A program made the position numbers and the translations under genes. Shown here piece by piece: positions 10,357-18,939 of a DNA stretch of 64,000 nt (positions within the stretch are counted from its first letter, which is position 1; each line of letters starts with the position of its first letter). The notes under the pieces are model-generated. The model ran no database searches and was not told the origin of the DNA. It saw only the letters and a program-made list of their open reading frames with translations. This DNA comes from QHXQ01 sp963788965. GTDB lineage: Bacteria; Acidobacteriota; Blastocatellia; Pyrinomonadales; Pyrinomonadaceae. The stretch lies in assembly GCA_963788965.1 (NCBI GenBank), contig CAWBIK010000005.1, positions 930,001 through 994,000 on the forward strand, written 5' to 3'.

Positions 10357-13300
10357 ATGAAGAAACCAAAGCTGCGACAGAAGACTTATGCTGCGCTCAC
10401 GGCGCTTGCGCTTGTGTGCGCCATGCTCGTGCCATCGGCGGCGCTCGCGCAAGGGGCGAGCACCGGCATCGTCACGGGCGTCGTCCAAAATGAGAAGGGC
10501 GAGGTCGTGCCGAACGCGACCGTGCGCGCCGTTAACATGGGCACGAACGCCACGCGCGAAACTATGACGAGCAGCGAGGGCGTGTTCGAGATCGCGCAAC
10601 TCGTGCCCGGTCAGTATCGCATCGAGATCGAAGCGCCGGGCTTCGCCAAGTACGTGCAAGAGAACACGACGGTCAACGTGCTTCAGCGCCTGACCATCGC
10701 GCCCGTGTTGCGGGTTGGCGGCGTCGGCGAGACGGTCAACGTCAGCGCCGAAACCGCGCCGCTCGTCGAGACGACCAAGACGGACGTGAGCGGCGTTGTC
10801 GACCAACGCGAGTTGGAGAACTTGCCGGTCAACGGGCGCAGCTTCGCCTCGCTGGCGATCCTTGTGCCGGGTGCGACCTTGCAACCTTCCTTTGATCCAA
10901 CCAAGTCGCGCGTCGGCACGTTCTCGGTCGGCGGCTCGACGGGGCGCAACTTGAACATCACCGTGGACGGCGGCGACAACAAAGACAACGCCGTCGGCGG
11001 CATCCTACAAAACTTCTCGATGGAGGGCATCCAAGAGTTCGCGCTCTCCACGCAACGCTTCTCGGCCGCGAACGGTCGTTCGGGCGGCGCGCTGCTATCA
11101 GTCGTCAGCAAGAGCGGCACGAACAACATCCACGGTTCGGTCTTCGGCTTCTTCCGCGACGACAAGTTGAACGCGAACGCGCCCGCGCTGCTCGCCAAAG
11201 CGAACCCGAAACTGTTCCCTTCGGCTGACGACGCCATCAAGCCGCCCTTCGGCCGGCAACAGTTCGGCGGCTCAATCGGCGGCCCCATTAAGCAAGACAA
11301 AGCCTTCTTCTTCGGCACGGTCGAACGCACGCGCGAACGCGGCAACTCCATCGTGCCCGGCGACACCTTCAACCAGATACAGTTCCTTGAGCCGCTCGGC
11401 TACGACGCCGTGCGCTTCCTGCCGCAACCCTTCGACGACACGCAGTACACCGCGAAGGTTGATGTTAATCCTTCGCCACGGAACGCCTTCGTGTTCCGCT
11501 TCGCCGGGCAGAACAACGACGCCTTAAACGATCAGGCCGGCTTCCTGACCGTGTTCACCGATCTATCGGGCGGCAACGCGAGCCTCAACCGGCTCTACAG
11601 CTTCCTCGGTTCGTGGACGCACACGATCAGTCAAAGCACCGTCAACCAGTTCAACTATCAATACTCGACCTTCAACAACCGCATTCTGGCCACGACCGAT
11701 CTGGCGAACCTCGCCTTCCCGAACGGCATCGTCGTCGGGCGCAACGGTAACGTCCCGCAGCAGACCGTGCAGAAGAAGCACCAGTTCCGCGACGACTTGA
11801 GCTACACGCGCGGCAATCACGGCCTCAAGTTCGGCGGCGACGTGACCTTCATCCCGACCTTGGGCGGCCTCTTCGCCTTCAGTTCGTCGCCGTCCTACGG
11901 CTTCGTGTTCAACCCGGACGAGATCGCGCAGAATCCGGGTCAGTTCCCGCAAGGCTTCCGCACCGCGCAAGTGTTGCCGGGGCCGATCACCTGCGGTGCG
12001 CTTGCCGAGAGTGCAGATTGCACGGCGGCCGATCTGGCGGGCTTCGGCGTCGTCGAGAGCATCACGCTCGCGGGCGGCGATGCCAGCTTCAACCTGCGCG
12101 ACGGCGCGAAGCAGATCGCTTGGTACGCGCAAGACGATTGGAAACTCACGCCGCGCTTCACCCTAAACATCGGGCTGCGTTACGACGTTGACCTCGGCTT
12201 TGTCGATCACAATCACCAGAAGGACAACCGCGTCATCCGCGCGTTGCAGATCATCAACAGCCCGTTCGCGCAACGGATCGTCAAAGACGACAAGAACAAC
12301 TTCTCGCCGCGCATCGGCTTCGCGTGGGACTTTCGCGGCAACGCGCGCTCGGTCTTGCGCGCCGGTTACGGCATCTACTTCGACCAGTCGTTCCTGAACG
12401 TGCCGCTGTTCGCGGTGCAGTTCGCCAACCCGGAGATTTACGCCACCTTCTTGAACGACGGCAACAACCTGAGTATCAATTCGCCGCCGCCGACCATCCC
12501 GCGCCCGCTTAACAATCCGCTGCCCGGCTCGCGCGGGCGCATGGTCGATCAAGATTTCGTCGCGCCCTACTCGCAGCAGTGGAACGTCGGCTACGCGCAA
12601 GAGATCGGGCGCAACATGGCCCTTGAGTTCGACTACGTACACATCCTCGGGCCTGCACGAGTTCACCTCGCTCGACATCAACCCGCGCATCGGGCCGTTG
12701 CAGAACGCGCAACGCACGCAGCCGGTTAGCAACTTCCCGCGCCTGCTCGCGCCGGCCTTCGCCGCGAAGGCGGCCGAACTAACTGCGGCCTTCGGCACGG
12801 CCTCGCCGTTCGCGCGCATCACCGTCGCACAGTCCGACGGGCGCTCGCGCTACGACGCCTTCACGGTGTCGTTCCGCCGGCGCTACACGAACAAGTTGCA
12901 ACTGAACGCGCACTACACGCTCGCGCGCTCGGTCGCTTGGTTCGGCGCAACCGCCGACTTCGGCTTCCAAGCGCAGAACGTCTTCAACAAGTGGGACCCG
13001 ACCGCGAACTTCGGTTACACGAGCGAAGACGAACGGCATCGCTTCGTCGTGTCGGGCATACTCGATCTGCCGGCCGGTTTTCAGGTCGCGCCCATTCTGC
13101 AACTCGCTTCGGCCCGACCTTACAGCGTCTTGCCCAGTTGCGTCTGCGACATCAACCGCGACGGCGTCACGGTTGACCGCGAGACGCGCGACGGCAACGA
13201 CCAGAATCACCTGCCGCCTTCGACCATGCGCGGCGACAGCTTCTCGCAACTGAACGTGCGCGTCTCGAAGTTCTTCCACTTCGGCGAAACGTCGAAGTTG

Positions 13301-13477
13301 GGTCTGTTCTTCGAGGCCTTCAACGTCTTCAACACGGGCAACTTCGGCAACTCGTACCAGAACGTCGTCGGCGAAACCGACTTCGGCCGGCCGACCAACT
13401 TCTTCGGTGCGACCGGCTTCTCCGAGCCGATTGGCATCCCGTTCCAAGCCCAACTCGGCGTGCGCTTCAGCTTCTAA
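10357..13477 (+). CDS. Oar-like TonB-dependent outer-membrane receptor, frameshifted
   Basis: A large outer-membrane receptor for uptake of an unknown substrate. Residues 1-31 are a signal peptide ending in ALAQ. Residues about 36-115 form a carboxypeptidase-regulatory-like domain (GIVTGVVQNEKGEVVPNATV...SSEGVFEIAQLVPGQYRIEI), typical of Oar-type receptors. A plug domain follows (NLPVNGRSFASLAILVPGAT, ITVDGGDNKDNAVGG), then a long beta-barrel with repeated aromatic-ended strands. One extra G in a GGG run at 12649-12651 breaks the frame inside the barrel; the next frame continues with GLHEFTSLDINPRIGPLQN to the end, which finishes in GVRFSF, a proper barrel C-terminus. With the repair the protein is about 1040 residues. 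The TPR protein downstream at 13598 is probably functionally linked. Confidence 0.9.
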
Positions 13478-13497
13478 CGCTCGCCACACAGATGACC

Positions 13498-13532
13498 GGG
13501 CCGCTCGTAAAGTGAAACTATGCGAGCGGCCC
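13498..13532 (+). terminator. Terminator after the TonB receptor
   Basis: GGGCCGCTCG (13498-13507) pairs perfectly with CGAGCGGCCC (13523-13532); GCTCCTTGTTT follows. It separates the receptor from the promoter of the next gene. Confidence 0.65.
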
Positions 13533-13546
13533 GCTCCTTGTTTAGC

Positions 13547-13575
13547 TTGAGTCATCGCGCTGCGCTTGCTATAAG
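13547..13575 (+). promoter_or_regulatory. Promoter for the TPR protein gene
   Basis: TTGAGT (13547-13552), a 17-bp spacer and TATAAG (13570-13575) give a good sigma70-type promoter, 22 bp before the start at 13598. Confidence 0.6.
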
Positions 13576-13597
13576 AGCGACACCCGGCGAGGAGATC

Positions 13598-14597
13598 ATG
13601 TCTGTGACTCAACTCAAGCGCGTCCTTGTCTTGTGCGCGGGCTGTGTGCTGCTCATGTGTGTTGCGGCTGGCCCGGTGCGCGCGCAAGGTGGCAACACGC
13701 TACAGGGCAAGGTCGTGCTGGCGAACGGCGCGCAGCCGCGCAACTCCGTGCGCGTGACGCTGACCTTCGGCGGTCGCCGCCTGTTTGAAACCTTCACCGA
13801 CCTCGGCGGCAACTTCACCTTCACGGGCCTCGGCTCAGGCACGTACCAACTCACCGCCGAAGGCGACGACGCATTGTTTGAAACAACCAGCACGACGGCC
13901 GACGTGCTCGCCTTTGGCGGCGCACCGCAGACCTTCACCCAGAACATTCAACTGCGCCTGAAAGCAGGTGCGACGCTCCCGCCCGCCGCGACCGTCGCGG
14001 CCGAAGAACTCGATGCGAGTGTGCCTGAACGCGCGCGCACAGCCTATCGTAAGGCGCATCAAGAGCGCGGCCGACGACAAACCCGAACAGGCCGTCAAGG
14101 CTTTTGCCGAGGCCGTCGGCGCGCACCCGCCCTTCTACGCTGCCCACCTCGCGCTCGGCGATCAGTACGCGAAGCTGCGGCGTTACGATGAAGCCCTCAC
14201 GGCCTATCGCAAGGCGAGCGAACTCAAGCCCGATCAGCCTGAGCCTTACGTCGGCATCGGCGTGACATTGGTTAGTCAGCAGCGTTATACGGAAGGCATC
14301 CAACTGCTGCGTCGCCTCGTCGAGTTGGACGAAAAACTCGCCGCGCCTTATCTGTCGCTCGGCTATGCAGAAATGATGACGCGCGACTACAAGGCGGCCG
14401 AACAACATCTGCTGCGCGCCCTCGAACTCGCCCGCCCGCCCATCGCACACATCTACCTCGCCAACGTCTACGAACAACTCAACGCGCCCGCGCGCGCCGT
14501 CGAGCACCTGCAAACCTATCTCAAAGAGAACCCGCAGACGCCGAACGCCGAATCGATTCGCGGCGCGATTGAAAAGCTGCGCAAGCAGCGGCAGTAG
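13598..14597 (+). CDS. Secreted carboxypeptidase-regulatory-like / TPR protein, frameshifted
   Basis: The ATG at 13598 is chosen because GAGGAG lies just upstream and a signal peptide follows at once (residues 1-29, ending in VRAQ). Next comes a beta-sandwich like the carboxypeptidase-regulatory domain (LQGKVVLANGAQPRNSVRVTL...DLGGNFTFTGLGSGTYQLTA), then, after one extra base at about 14055-14058, tetratricopeptide repeats in the next frame (LALGDQYAKLRRYDEALTAYRKASELKPDQPE and three more). Repairing the indel gives AYRKAIKSAADDKPEQAV across the join. The product is about 330 residues, periplasmic or surface-associated. It has its own promoter but follows the TonB receptor; the shared domain type suggests a role in the same outer-membrane function, which is an inference. 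Confidence 0.8.
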
Positions 14598-14657
14598 TGA
14601 CGACATAAACACATCCAACCAAACGCCCCACCTGCGACTCTTACCTATGCGACCGCC

Positions 14658-14686
14658 TTGAGCTACAACGTGCGAGGGGCTAGGAT
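14658..14686 (+). promoter_or_regulatory. Candidate promoter for spoVR giving a near-leaderless mRNA
   Basis: TTGAGC (14658-14663), 17 bp, TAGGAT (14681-14686). The expected start of transcription would fall within a few bases of the ATG at 14696, and no Shine-Dalgarno box is visible before that ATG. Confidence 0.35.
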
Positions 14687-14695
14687 GTAAGCCAT

Positions 14696-16120
14696 ATGGA
14701 AGATCGTGAGATCAAGGAACTCGAACAGGCGCTCGAACAAATCTGGGAAGTGGCCCGTGGCTTCGGCCTCGACCCGTTTCCCACGCGCTTCGAGATCGTG
14801 CCGGCCACCGTCATGTACGAGATCGGCTCTTACGCCTTGCCCGGTCGCTATTCGCACTGGACCTTCGGCAAGGCTTATCACCGCATGAAGACGATGTACG
14901 ACTTCGGGCTGTCGAAGATTTATGAAGTCGTCATCAACACCAACCCGTCATACGGCTTCTTGTTGGAAACCAACAGCCCCATCCAGAACAAGCTCGTGAT
15001 GGCGCACGTGCTTGGGCATGTGGACTTCTTTAAGAACAACGTCTATTTCTCCAAGACCAACCGGCGCATGGTCGAGTCTGTGTCCACGCACGCGCAGCGC
15101 ATGGCCGAGTACGAGTTCCGCTATGGGCGCAAGACCGTCGAGCAATTCTTAGACGCCGTGCTCTCGGTTGAAGAACACATCGATCCGAACTTCTTCATCA
15201 AGCCGGAACGCACGCGCACGCCTGCCGAAGAAGCCCGCCGCCGCGCCGCGCAAAAACCGAAAGAGGGGCGCTACGACGATCTCTGGCGCATGGGCGAAAA
15301 GCCCGCGCCGCCCGAAGCAGACATCGAACCGACGCCCGCACAAGTACAGGCGCTCCCCGAAAAAGACCTCATCTACTACATCTTGCGCTACTCGCCCACG
15401 CTCGCCGACTGGCAACGCGACGTGATGGCGATGGTGCATGAAGAGATGGAATACTTCGTCCCGCAGATGCAGACGAAGATCATGAATGAGGGTTGGGCCT
15501 CGTTTCATCATGCGCGCATCATGCGCGAGCTTGATCTGCCTGATAGGGAACTGTTGGAGTTTGCCGAGTTGCATGCGGGCGTCGTGTCGCCGCACAAGGG
15601 GCAGTTGAATCCGTACTATCTGGGCTACAAGATTTTCGAGGACATCGAACGGCGTTGGGACAACCCGACCGCCGAGGAGCGGACGACGTTAAAGCGGCCG
15701 GGCGGCGAAGGGCGCGCGAAAATTTTCGAGGTGCGCGAGCTTGATAACGACGTGTCGTTTCTGCGCAACTACTTGACCGAAGAGTTGTGCGAAGAACTTG
15801 ATCTGTTCGTTTATGAACTGGTGGAAGAAGAGGAATGGACGGTGACGGAGAAGCGTTGGGAGCGCGTGCGCGATCAACTCGTCGCCAACATGACCAACTT
15901 CGGTTTCCCCTACATCGTCGTCGCCGACGGCGACTACAACGGCAACCGCGAGTTGTATCTCAAGCACCAGTACGAGGGCGCGGAGTTGGATCAAGCCTAC
16001 GCCCGCAAGGTGCTCGAATACGTTTACACGCTCTGGGGGCGCACCGTGCATCTCGAAACGTCCGTGGACGGCGAACGCACCGTCATGCGCTACGACGGCG
16101 CGGAACATCAGGAAGATTGA
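14696..16120 (+). CDS. spoVR: SpoVR-family protein (YcgB-like)
   Basis: A 474-residue SpoVR/YcgB homologue, the third member of the PrkA-YhbH-SpoVR stress set. Family landmarks are plain: FPTRFEIVPATVMYEIGSYA, PGRYSHWTFGKAYHRMKTMYDFGLSKIYEVVINTNPSYGFLLE, MAHVLGHVDFFKNN and NEGWASFHHARIMRELDL. The many conserved His, Glu and Asp residues look metal-binding, but no activity is established for the family. Residues about 170-230 are a low-complexity Arg/Pro/Glu-rich linker. The ATG at 14696 gives the normal family N-terminus. In other bacteria the three genes are usually adjacent; here about 4.8 kb separates yhbH from spoVR. Confidence 0.93.
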   Translation: MEDREIKELEQALEQIWEVARGFGLDPFPTRFEIVPATVMYEIGSYALPGRYSHWTFGKAYHRMKTMYDFGLSKIYEVVINTNPSYGFLLETNSPIQNKLVMAHVLGHVDFFKNNVYFSKTNRRMVESVSTHAQRMAEYEFRYGRKTVEQFLDAVLSVEEHIDPNFFIKPERTRTPAEEARRRAAQKPKEGRYDDLWRMGEKPAPPEADIEPTPAQVQALPEKDLIYYILRYSPTLADWQRDVMAMVHEEMEYFVPQMQTKIMNEGWASFHHARIMRELDLPDRELLEFAELHAGVVSPHKGQLNPYYLGYKIFEDIERRWDNPTAEERTTLKRPGGEGRAKIFEVRELDNDVSFLRNYLTEELCEELDLFVYELVEEEEWTVTEKRWERVRDQLVANMTNFGFPYIVVADGDYNGNRELYLKHQYEGAELDQAYARKVLEYVYTLWGRTVHLETSVDGERTVMRYDGAEHQED

Positions 16121-16126
16121 AAGACA

Positions 16127-16202
16127 ATGATGAAGGCAGAATGATGAATGACGAATAAAGCATTGGTTGCTATTCATCATTCATCATTCTGCTTTCATCA
16201 TT
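16127..16202. repeat. Heptad-built palindrome (element C)
   Basis: ATGATGAAGGCAGAATGATG with ATGACGAAT on the left (16127-16156) pairs with ATTCATCATTCATCATTCTG and CTTTCATCAT on the right (16172-16202). The 7-mer TTCATCA is tandem in the right arm. A T run (TTTTTT) follows, so it probably also terminates spoVR transcription. Confidence 0.8.
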
Positions 16203-16212
16203 TTTTCTTAAC

Positions 16213-16680
16213 GTGGGTCGATTACTTTTTGTTAAAGAGAGCGTGATCCGCGCAGCGCCGGAGCGGGTCTTCGCGTTCCACGAGTTGCCAGACGCGCTGG
16301 CACGCCTGACGCCGCCGTGGGAGCGCGTGCGCGTCATTCAAACGGCCGACATTTCACAGGTCGGCGCGGAGGCGATCATCGAGACACGCATTGCCGGCCT
16401 CGTGCCCGTGCGTTGGGTTGCGCGCCACACCGCTTATGATCCGCCGCACACGTTCGAGGACATACAGATCAAAGGCCCGTTCCGCTTCTGGCGGCATCGC
16501 CACATCATCGAGCCGCACGCTGACGGCGCGCTCTTGCGCGACGAGATCGAATACGAACCGCCGCTCGGCCCCTTAGGCCGACTCGCCGCGCCCTTCCTCA
16601 TCGAACCGCGCCTGCGCAAACTGTTCGACTATCGCCACGCCGTTACCCGCGCGTGGGGAGAAGAAAGCAGTGACAAGTGA
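16213..16680 (+). CDS. SRPBCC (START-like) domain protein
   Basis: A 155-residue single-domain protein of the SRPBCC/START fold, related to cyclase/dehydrase and polyketide-cyclase-like proteins. The N-terminal strand LLFVKESVIRAAPERVFAFHELPDALARLTPPWERVRV is the usual opening; PVRWVARHTAYDPPHTFEDIQIKGPFRFWRHRHIIEP and ALLRDEIEYEPPLGPLG follow. The fold binds hydrophobic ligands; the ligand here is unknown. It starts with GTG directly after element C without an obvious ribosome site, and its last residues and TGA stop lie in element D. Both ends of the gene therefore touch repeats. Confidence 0.75.
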   Translation: MGRLLFVKESVIRAAPERVFAFHELPDALARLTPPWERVRVIQTADISQVGAEAIIETRIAGLVPVRWVARHTAYDPPHTFEDIQIKGPFRFWRHRHIIEPHADGALLRDEIEYEPPLGPLGRLAAPFLIEPRLRKLFDYRHAVTRAWGEESSDK

Positions 16681-16733
16681 CGAGTGACAAGTGACAAGTT
16701 AAAACTTGGTCCTGCTTGTCACTTGTCACTGCT
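16666..16733. repeat. Heptad-built palindrome (element D) between convergent genes
   Basis: The left arm (16666-16698) contains four tandem GTGACAA-type 7-mers; the right arm, CTTGTCACTTGTCACTGCT (16715-16733), pairs with it. It supplies the stop codon of the SRPBCC gene and ends two bases before the stop of the convergent membrane-protein gene. It may act as a two-way terminator. Confidence 0.85.
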
Positions 16734-16734
16734 T

Positions 16735-17811
16735 TTAATCCATTCGTAGGGCTTGGCCGACTGAGGGGTCGCGGCGAACGCGCCAGATGTGGGCGTCGAG
16801 ATGATAGTGGATGAAGGCGTAGCCCCAGAAGAATGAGGCGATGAGTTGGGTGGTGAAGGTCTGGCCCGTCTGTGCTTCGACGACGCGGCGCGGCAGTTGA
16901 TACCAGAGGCCGAAGAGGATGCCGCAGACGACGTAGTAGATCAATCGGCGGCTGATGAGTTCGGCTGCGCCGTGCTGCGCGCGGCTCTCGGTGCGGCGAT
17001 ACTTCTGGTTGTGAAACCAGATGAGACGATGGTATTGCAGGTTGTGATAGACGGTCAGGATGGCGACGAGGGCGACGGGCTTGTTGGGCATCGGCGTCAG
17101 CAGCACGACCCAATGCATCGGCACAGCCGCGGCGAGCAACAGGTACTTGGGCACGTCGAGCGGTTGCCCTTGCACGACGCGCTGTAGTTGTCGCCCTAAC
17201 CAGACGAGCGCGAGCAAGACCGTGATGACGAGCAGCGCGTTGGCCAGTTGCGTTAAGCTGCTGTGCAGCGCGGGCGGCACTTTGGCCATCGCCGCCGCGT
17301 CGCGCGGGATGAAGAGGACGAATGGGCAGGCGAGCGCGAATAGTAGAAAGAGGCGGTCGAGCGCGTTGTCTGTGGGCGCAAGGTCTTGGTTCTTCTTCTT
17401 GTAAAGCACCATGAAGCCGTAGTGCTGTTTGACGAGATGATAGTAAGCCCACAACGCGGCGAGGAAGAAGAAGATCAGCCCGTAGCCGGCGAGGACCATC
17501 AGTGGACCAATGACGAAGAACGCGAGCGAACCCCAGAGCAGACGCGGGCGTGCGCGGCGCTCGGCGCGGTCGAAGTAAGTGCGCGAGAACGTGCCGAAGA
17601 CGTGCGGCGCGTCGACGAGCACCGCCCACGCCAGCACCATCGGCAGCAGCGGCACAAGACCCGTGACATAGAGCGCGAACAGCAGATAGCTGCTGGCCAC
17701 CGAACCGATGAACCAGACGAGATCGTCGCGCGCGCTGATGATCCAACGCAAAGAGATGGCACGCGCCGGGGTGGCGACGAGTTGCGTTGTGCTGTGGTTG
17801 GCGACAGACAT
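16735..17811 (-). CDS. Polytopic membrane protein with conserved His clusters, function unknown
   Basis: A 358-residue inner-membrane protein with about eight predicted transmembrane stretches (for example SYLLFALYVTGLVPLLPMVL, LAFFVIGPLMVLAGYGLIFF, LLVITVLLALVWLG). Histidines cluster beside membrane segments: DAPHVFG, YYHLVKQHYG, YHNLQYHRLIWFHNQKY and FIHYHLDAHIWRVRRDP. Such spaced His motifs recall di-iron membrane oxidases and desaturase/hydroxylase proteins, but the spacing does not match a family I can name, so I leave the function open. It is convergent with the SRPBCC gene and divergent from the pyrophosphatase gene. A lipid- or carotenoid-modifying role is possible but unsupported. 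Confidence 0.7.
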   Translation of the reverse strand: MSVANHSTTQLVATPARAISLRWIISARDDLVWFIGSVASSYLLFALYVTGLVPLLPMVLAWAVLVDAPHVFGTFSRTYFDRAERRARPRLLWGSLAFFVIGPLMVLAGYGLIFFFLAALWAYYHLVKQHYGFMVLYKKKNQDLAPTDNALDRLFLLFALACPFVLFIPRDAAAMAKVPPALHSSLTQLANALLVITVLLALVWLGRQLQRVVQGQPLDVPKYLLLAAAVPMHWVVLLTPMPNKPVALVAILTVYHNLQYHRLIWFHNQKYRRTESRAQHGAAELISRRLIYYVVCGILFGLWYQLPRRVVEAQTGQTFTTQLIASFFWGYAFIHYHLDAHIWRVRRDPSVGQALRMD

Positions 17812-17891
17812 AGAATGCGACTGGCGACGCGCGCCGATTTTAACATAGCGGCGTGCGTGTGCGCGCCGAGCGCAACACAGGACGAGTCATC

Positions 17892-18608
17892 ATGCCGGAC
17901 GAAGCTCAGCCCACGATGCAAACCGACGAGCAACAACTGTATGAACTACTGGCGCTGCTCTTTCAAGCGCACCCGTGGCACGGCATCACGCCCGGCGCGG
18001 ATGTGCCCGAACGCGTGACCGCGTACATCGAACTCGTCCCGACCGATACGGTCAAGTACGAACTCGACAAGCGTTCCGGGCATCTGCGGCTCGACCGCCC
18101 GCAACGTTTCTCGTCGCTCTGTCCCATGCCTTACGGCTTCATCCCGCAGACCTTTTGCGGCGACGAAGTGGCGCGACTCTGCGAAGCACAGACGGGGCTA
18201 ACCGGCATACGCGGCGACGGCGACCCGATGGACATCTGCGTCCTCACCGAGAAGACGATCACGCACGCAGACCTGCTCGTGCGCGCACGCCCCATCGGCG
18301 GCCTACGCATGATCGACGGCAACGAGGCCGACGACAAGATCGTCGCCGTGCTCGACGACGACGTGGCCTTCGGCCAGATCGCCGACATCACCGACGCGCC
18401 GCCCGGCCTCATCGACCGCCTGCGCCACTACTTTCTCAGCTACAAACAACTGCCGCAGGACGCGCCGCGCCGCGTCGAGATCGCCGCCGTGTACGGCCGC
18501 ATCGAAGCGCACGAAGCGATCCGCCGCAGCCTCGCAGATTACCGCGCACGCTACGGCGCACCCGAAGCGCGTATCAGCGAGCTAAGGCGCTTGCTTGGTC
18601 AGGGATAA
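17892..18608 (+). CDS. ppa: Inorganic pyrophosphatase family protein
   Basis: Hydrolyses pyrophosphate to drive biosynthetic reactions. The signature GDGDPMDICVLTE is the classical family I pyrophosphatase metal-binding motif; YELDKRSGHLRLDRP and PMPYGFIPQTFCGDEVARL supply the usual active-site Lys, Arg and Tyr residues, and DDKIVAVLDDD the second acidic cluster. At about 238 residues it is larger than the 175-residue bacterial enzyme, with an N-terminal helical extension (residues 1-50) containing HPWHGITPGADVPERVTAYIELVPTD. The ATG at 17892 is chosen over an upstream in-frame codon at 17853 because the enzyme alignment begins well after it. It is followed by a perfect 30-bp hairpin. Confidence 0.85.
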   Translation: MPDEAQPTMQTDEQQLYELLALLFQAHPWHGITPGADVPERVTAYIELVPTDTVKYELDKRSGHLRLDRPQRFSSLCPMPYGFIPQTFCGDEVARLCEAQTGLTGIRGDGDPMDICVLTEKTITHADLLVRARPIGGLRMIDGNEADDKIVAVLDDDVAFGQIADITDAPPGLIDRLRHYFLSYKQLPQDAPRRVEIAAVYGRIEAHEAIRRSLADYRARYGAPEARISELRRLLGQG

Positions 18609-18611
18609 AAT

Positions 18612-18682
18612 TAACCACCAAGCCACGAAGACACGAAAGAAATCATTAACGCTTCTTTCGTGTCTTCGTGGCTTGGTGGTTA
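18612..18682. repeat. Perfect 30-bp inverted repeat (element E) between convergent genes
   Basis: The arm at 18612-18641 (beginning TAACCACCAAGCCACGAAGA) is the exact reverse complement of 18653-18682, with an 11-base loop. The arm contains CACGAAG/ACACGAA words at 7-bp spacing. It lies between the ends of the pyrophosphatase gene and the zinc-ribbon gene and could terminate both. Perfect arms of this length suggest recent origin or active gene conversion. Confidence 0.9.
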
Positions 18683-18692
18683 GTCTGTTCTG

Positions 18693-18920
18693 CTAAGCCT
18701 GAATCTGTTCTTCAATGCCGCAACGCGGGCAGACGAGCACTTGCCGAGTGTCGTCGCGCCAGCGTGCGAGCGCGGGCGTTGAGAGTCGCATGTCGCGTTC
18801 TTCCGCTTCGCCTTCGTGAAAGAAACGAGCGCGCGGGCTGGCTGGCCCCGCGCGCGCTGTCTGTTCGTCGCCGCAACGTTTGCACGTCCAGCCGTAGCCG
18901 CTGTTGCGGAAGTGCTCCAT
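18693..18920 (-). CDS. Small zinc-ribbon protein
   Basis: A 75-residue protein with two CxxC pairs: CKRCGDEQ near the N-terminus and CPRCGIEEQ near the C-terminus, a four-cysteine zinc-ribbon arrangement around an Arg-rich middle. I start it at the ATG at 18920 because the longer open frame upstream is only the shadow of the protease gene. It begins 20 bp after the protease stop codon, so the two are probably co-transcribed. No function can be assigned; a nucleic-acid or protein-binding adaptor is typical for such proteins. Confidence 0.6.
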   Translation of the reverse strand: MEHFRNSGYGWTCKRCGDEQTARAGPASPRARFFHEGEAEERDMRLSTPALARWRDDTRQVLVCPRCGIEEQIQA

Positions 18921-18939
18921 AAAACTGGCCCTACGAGCT

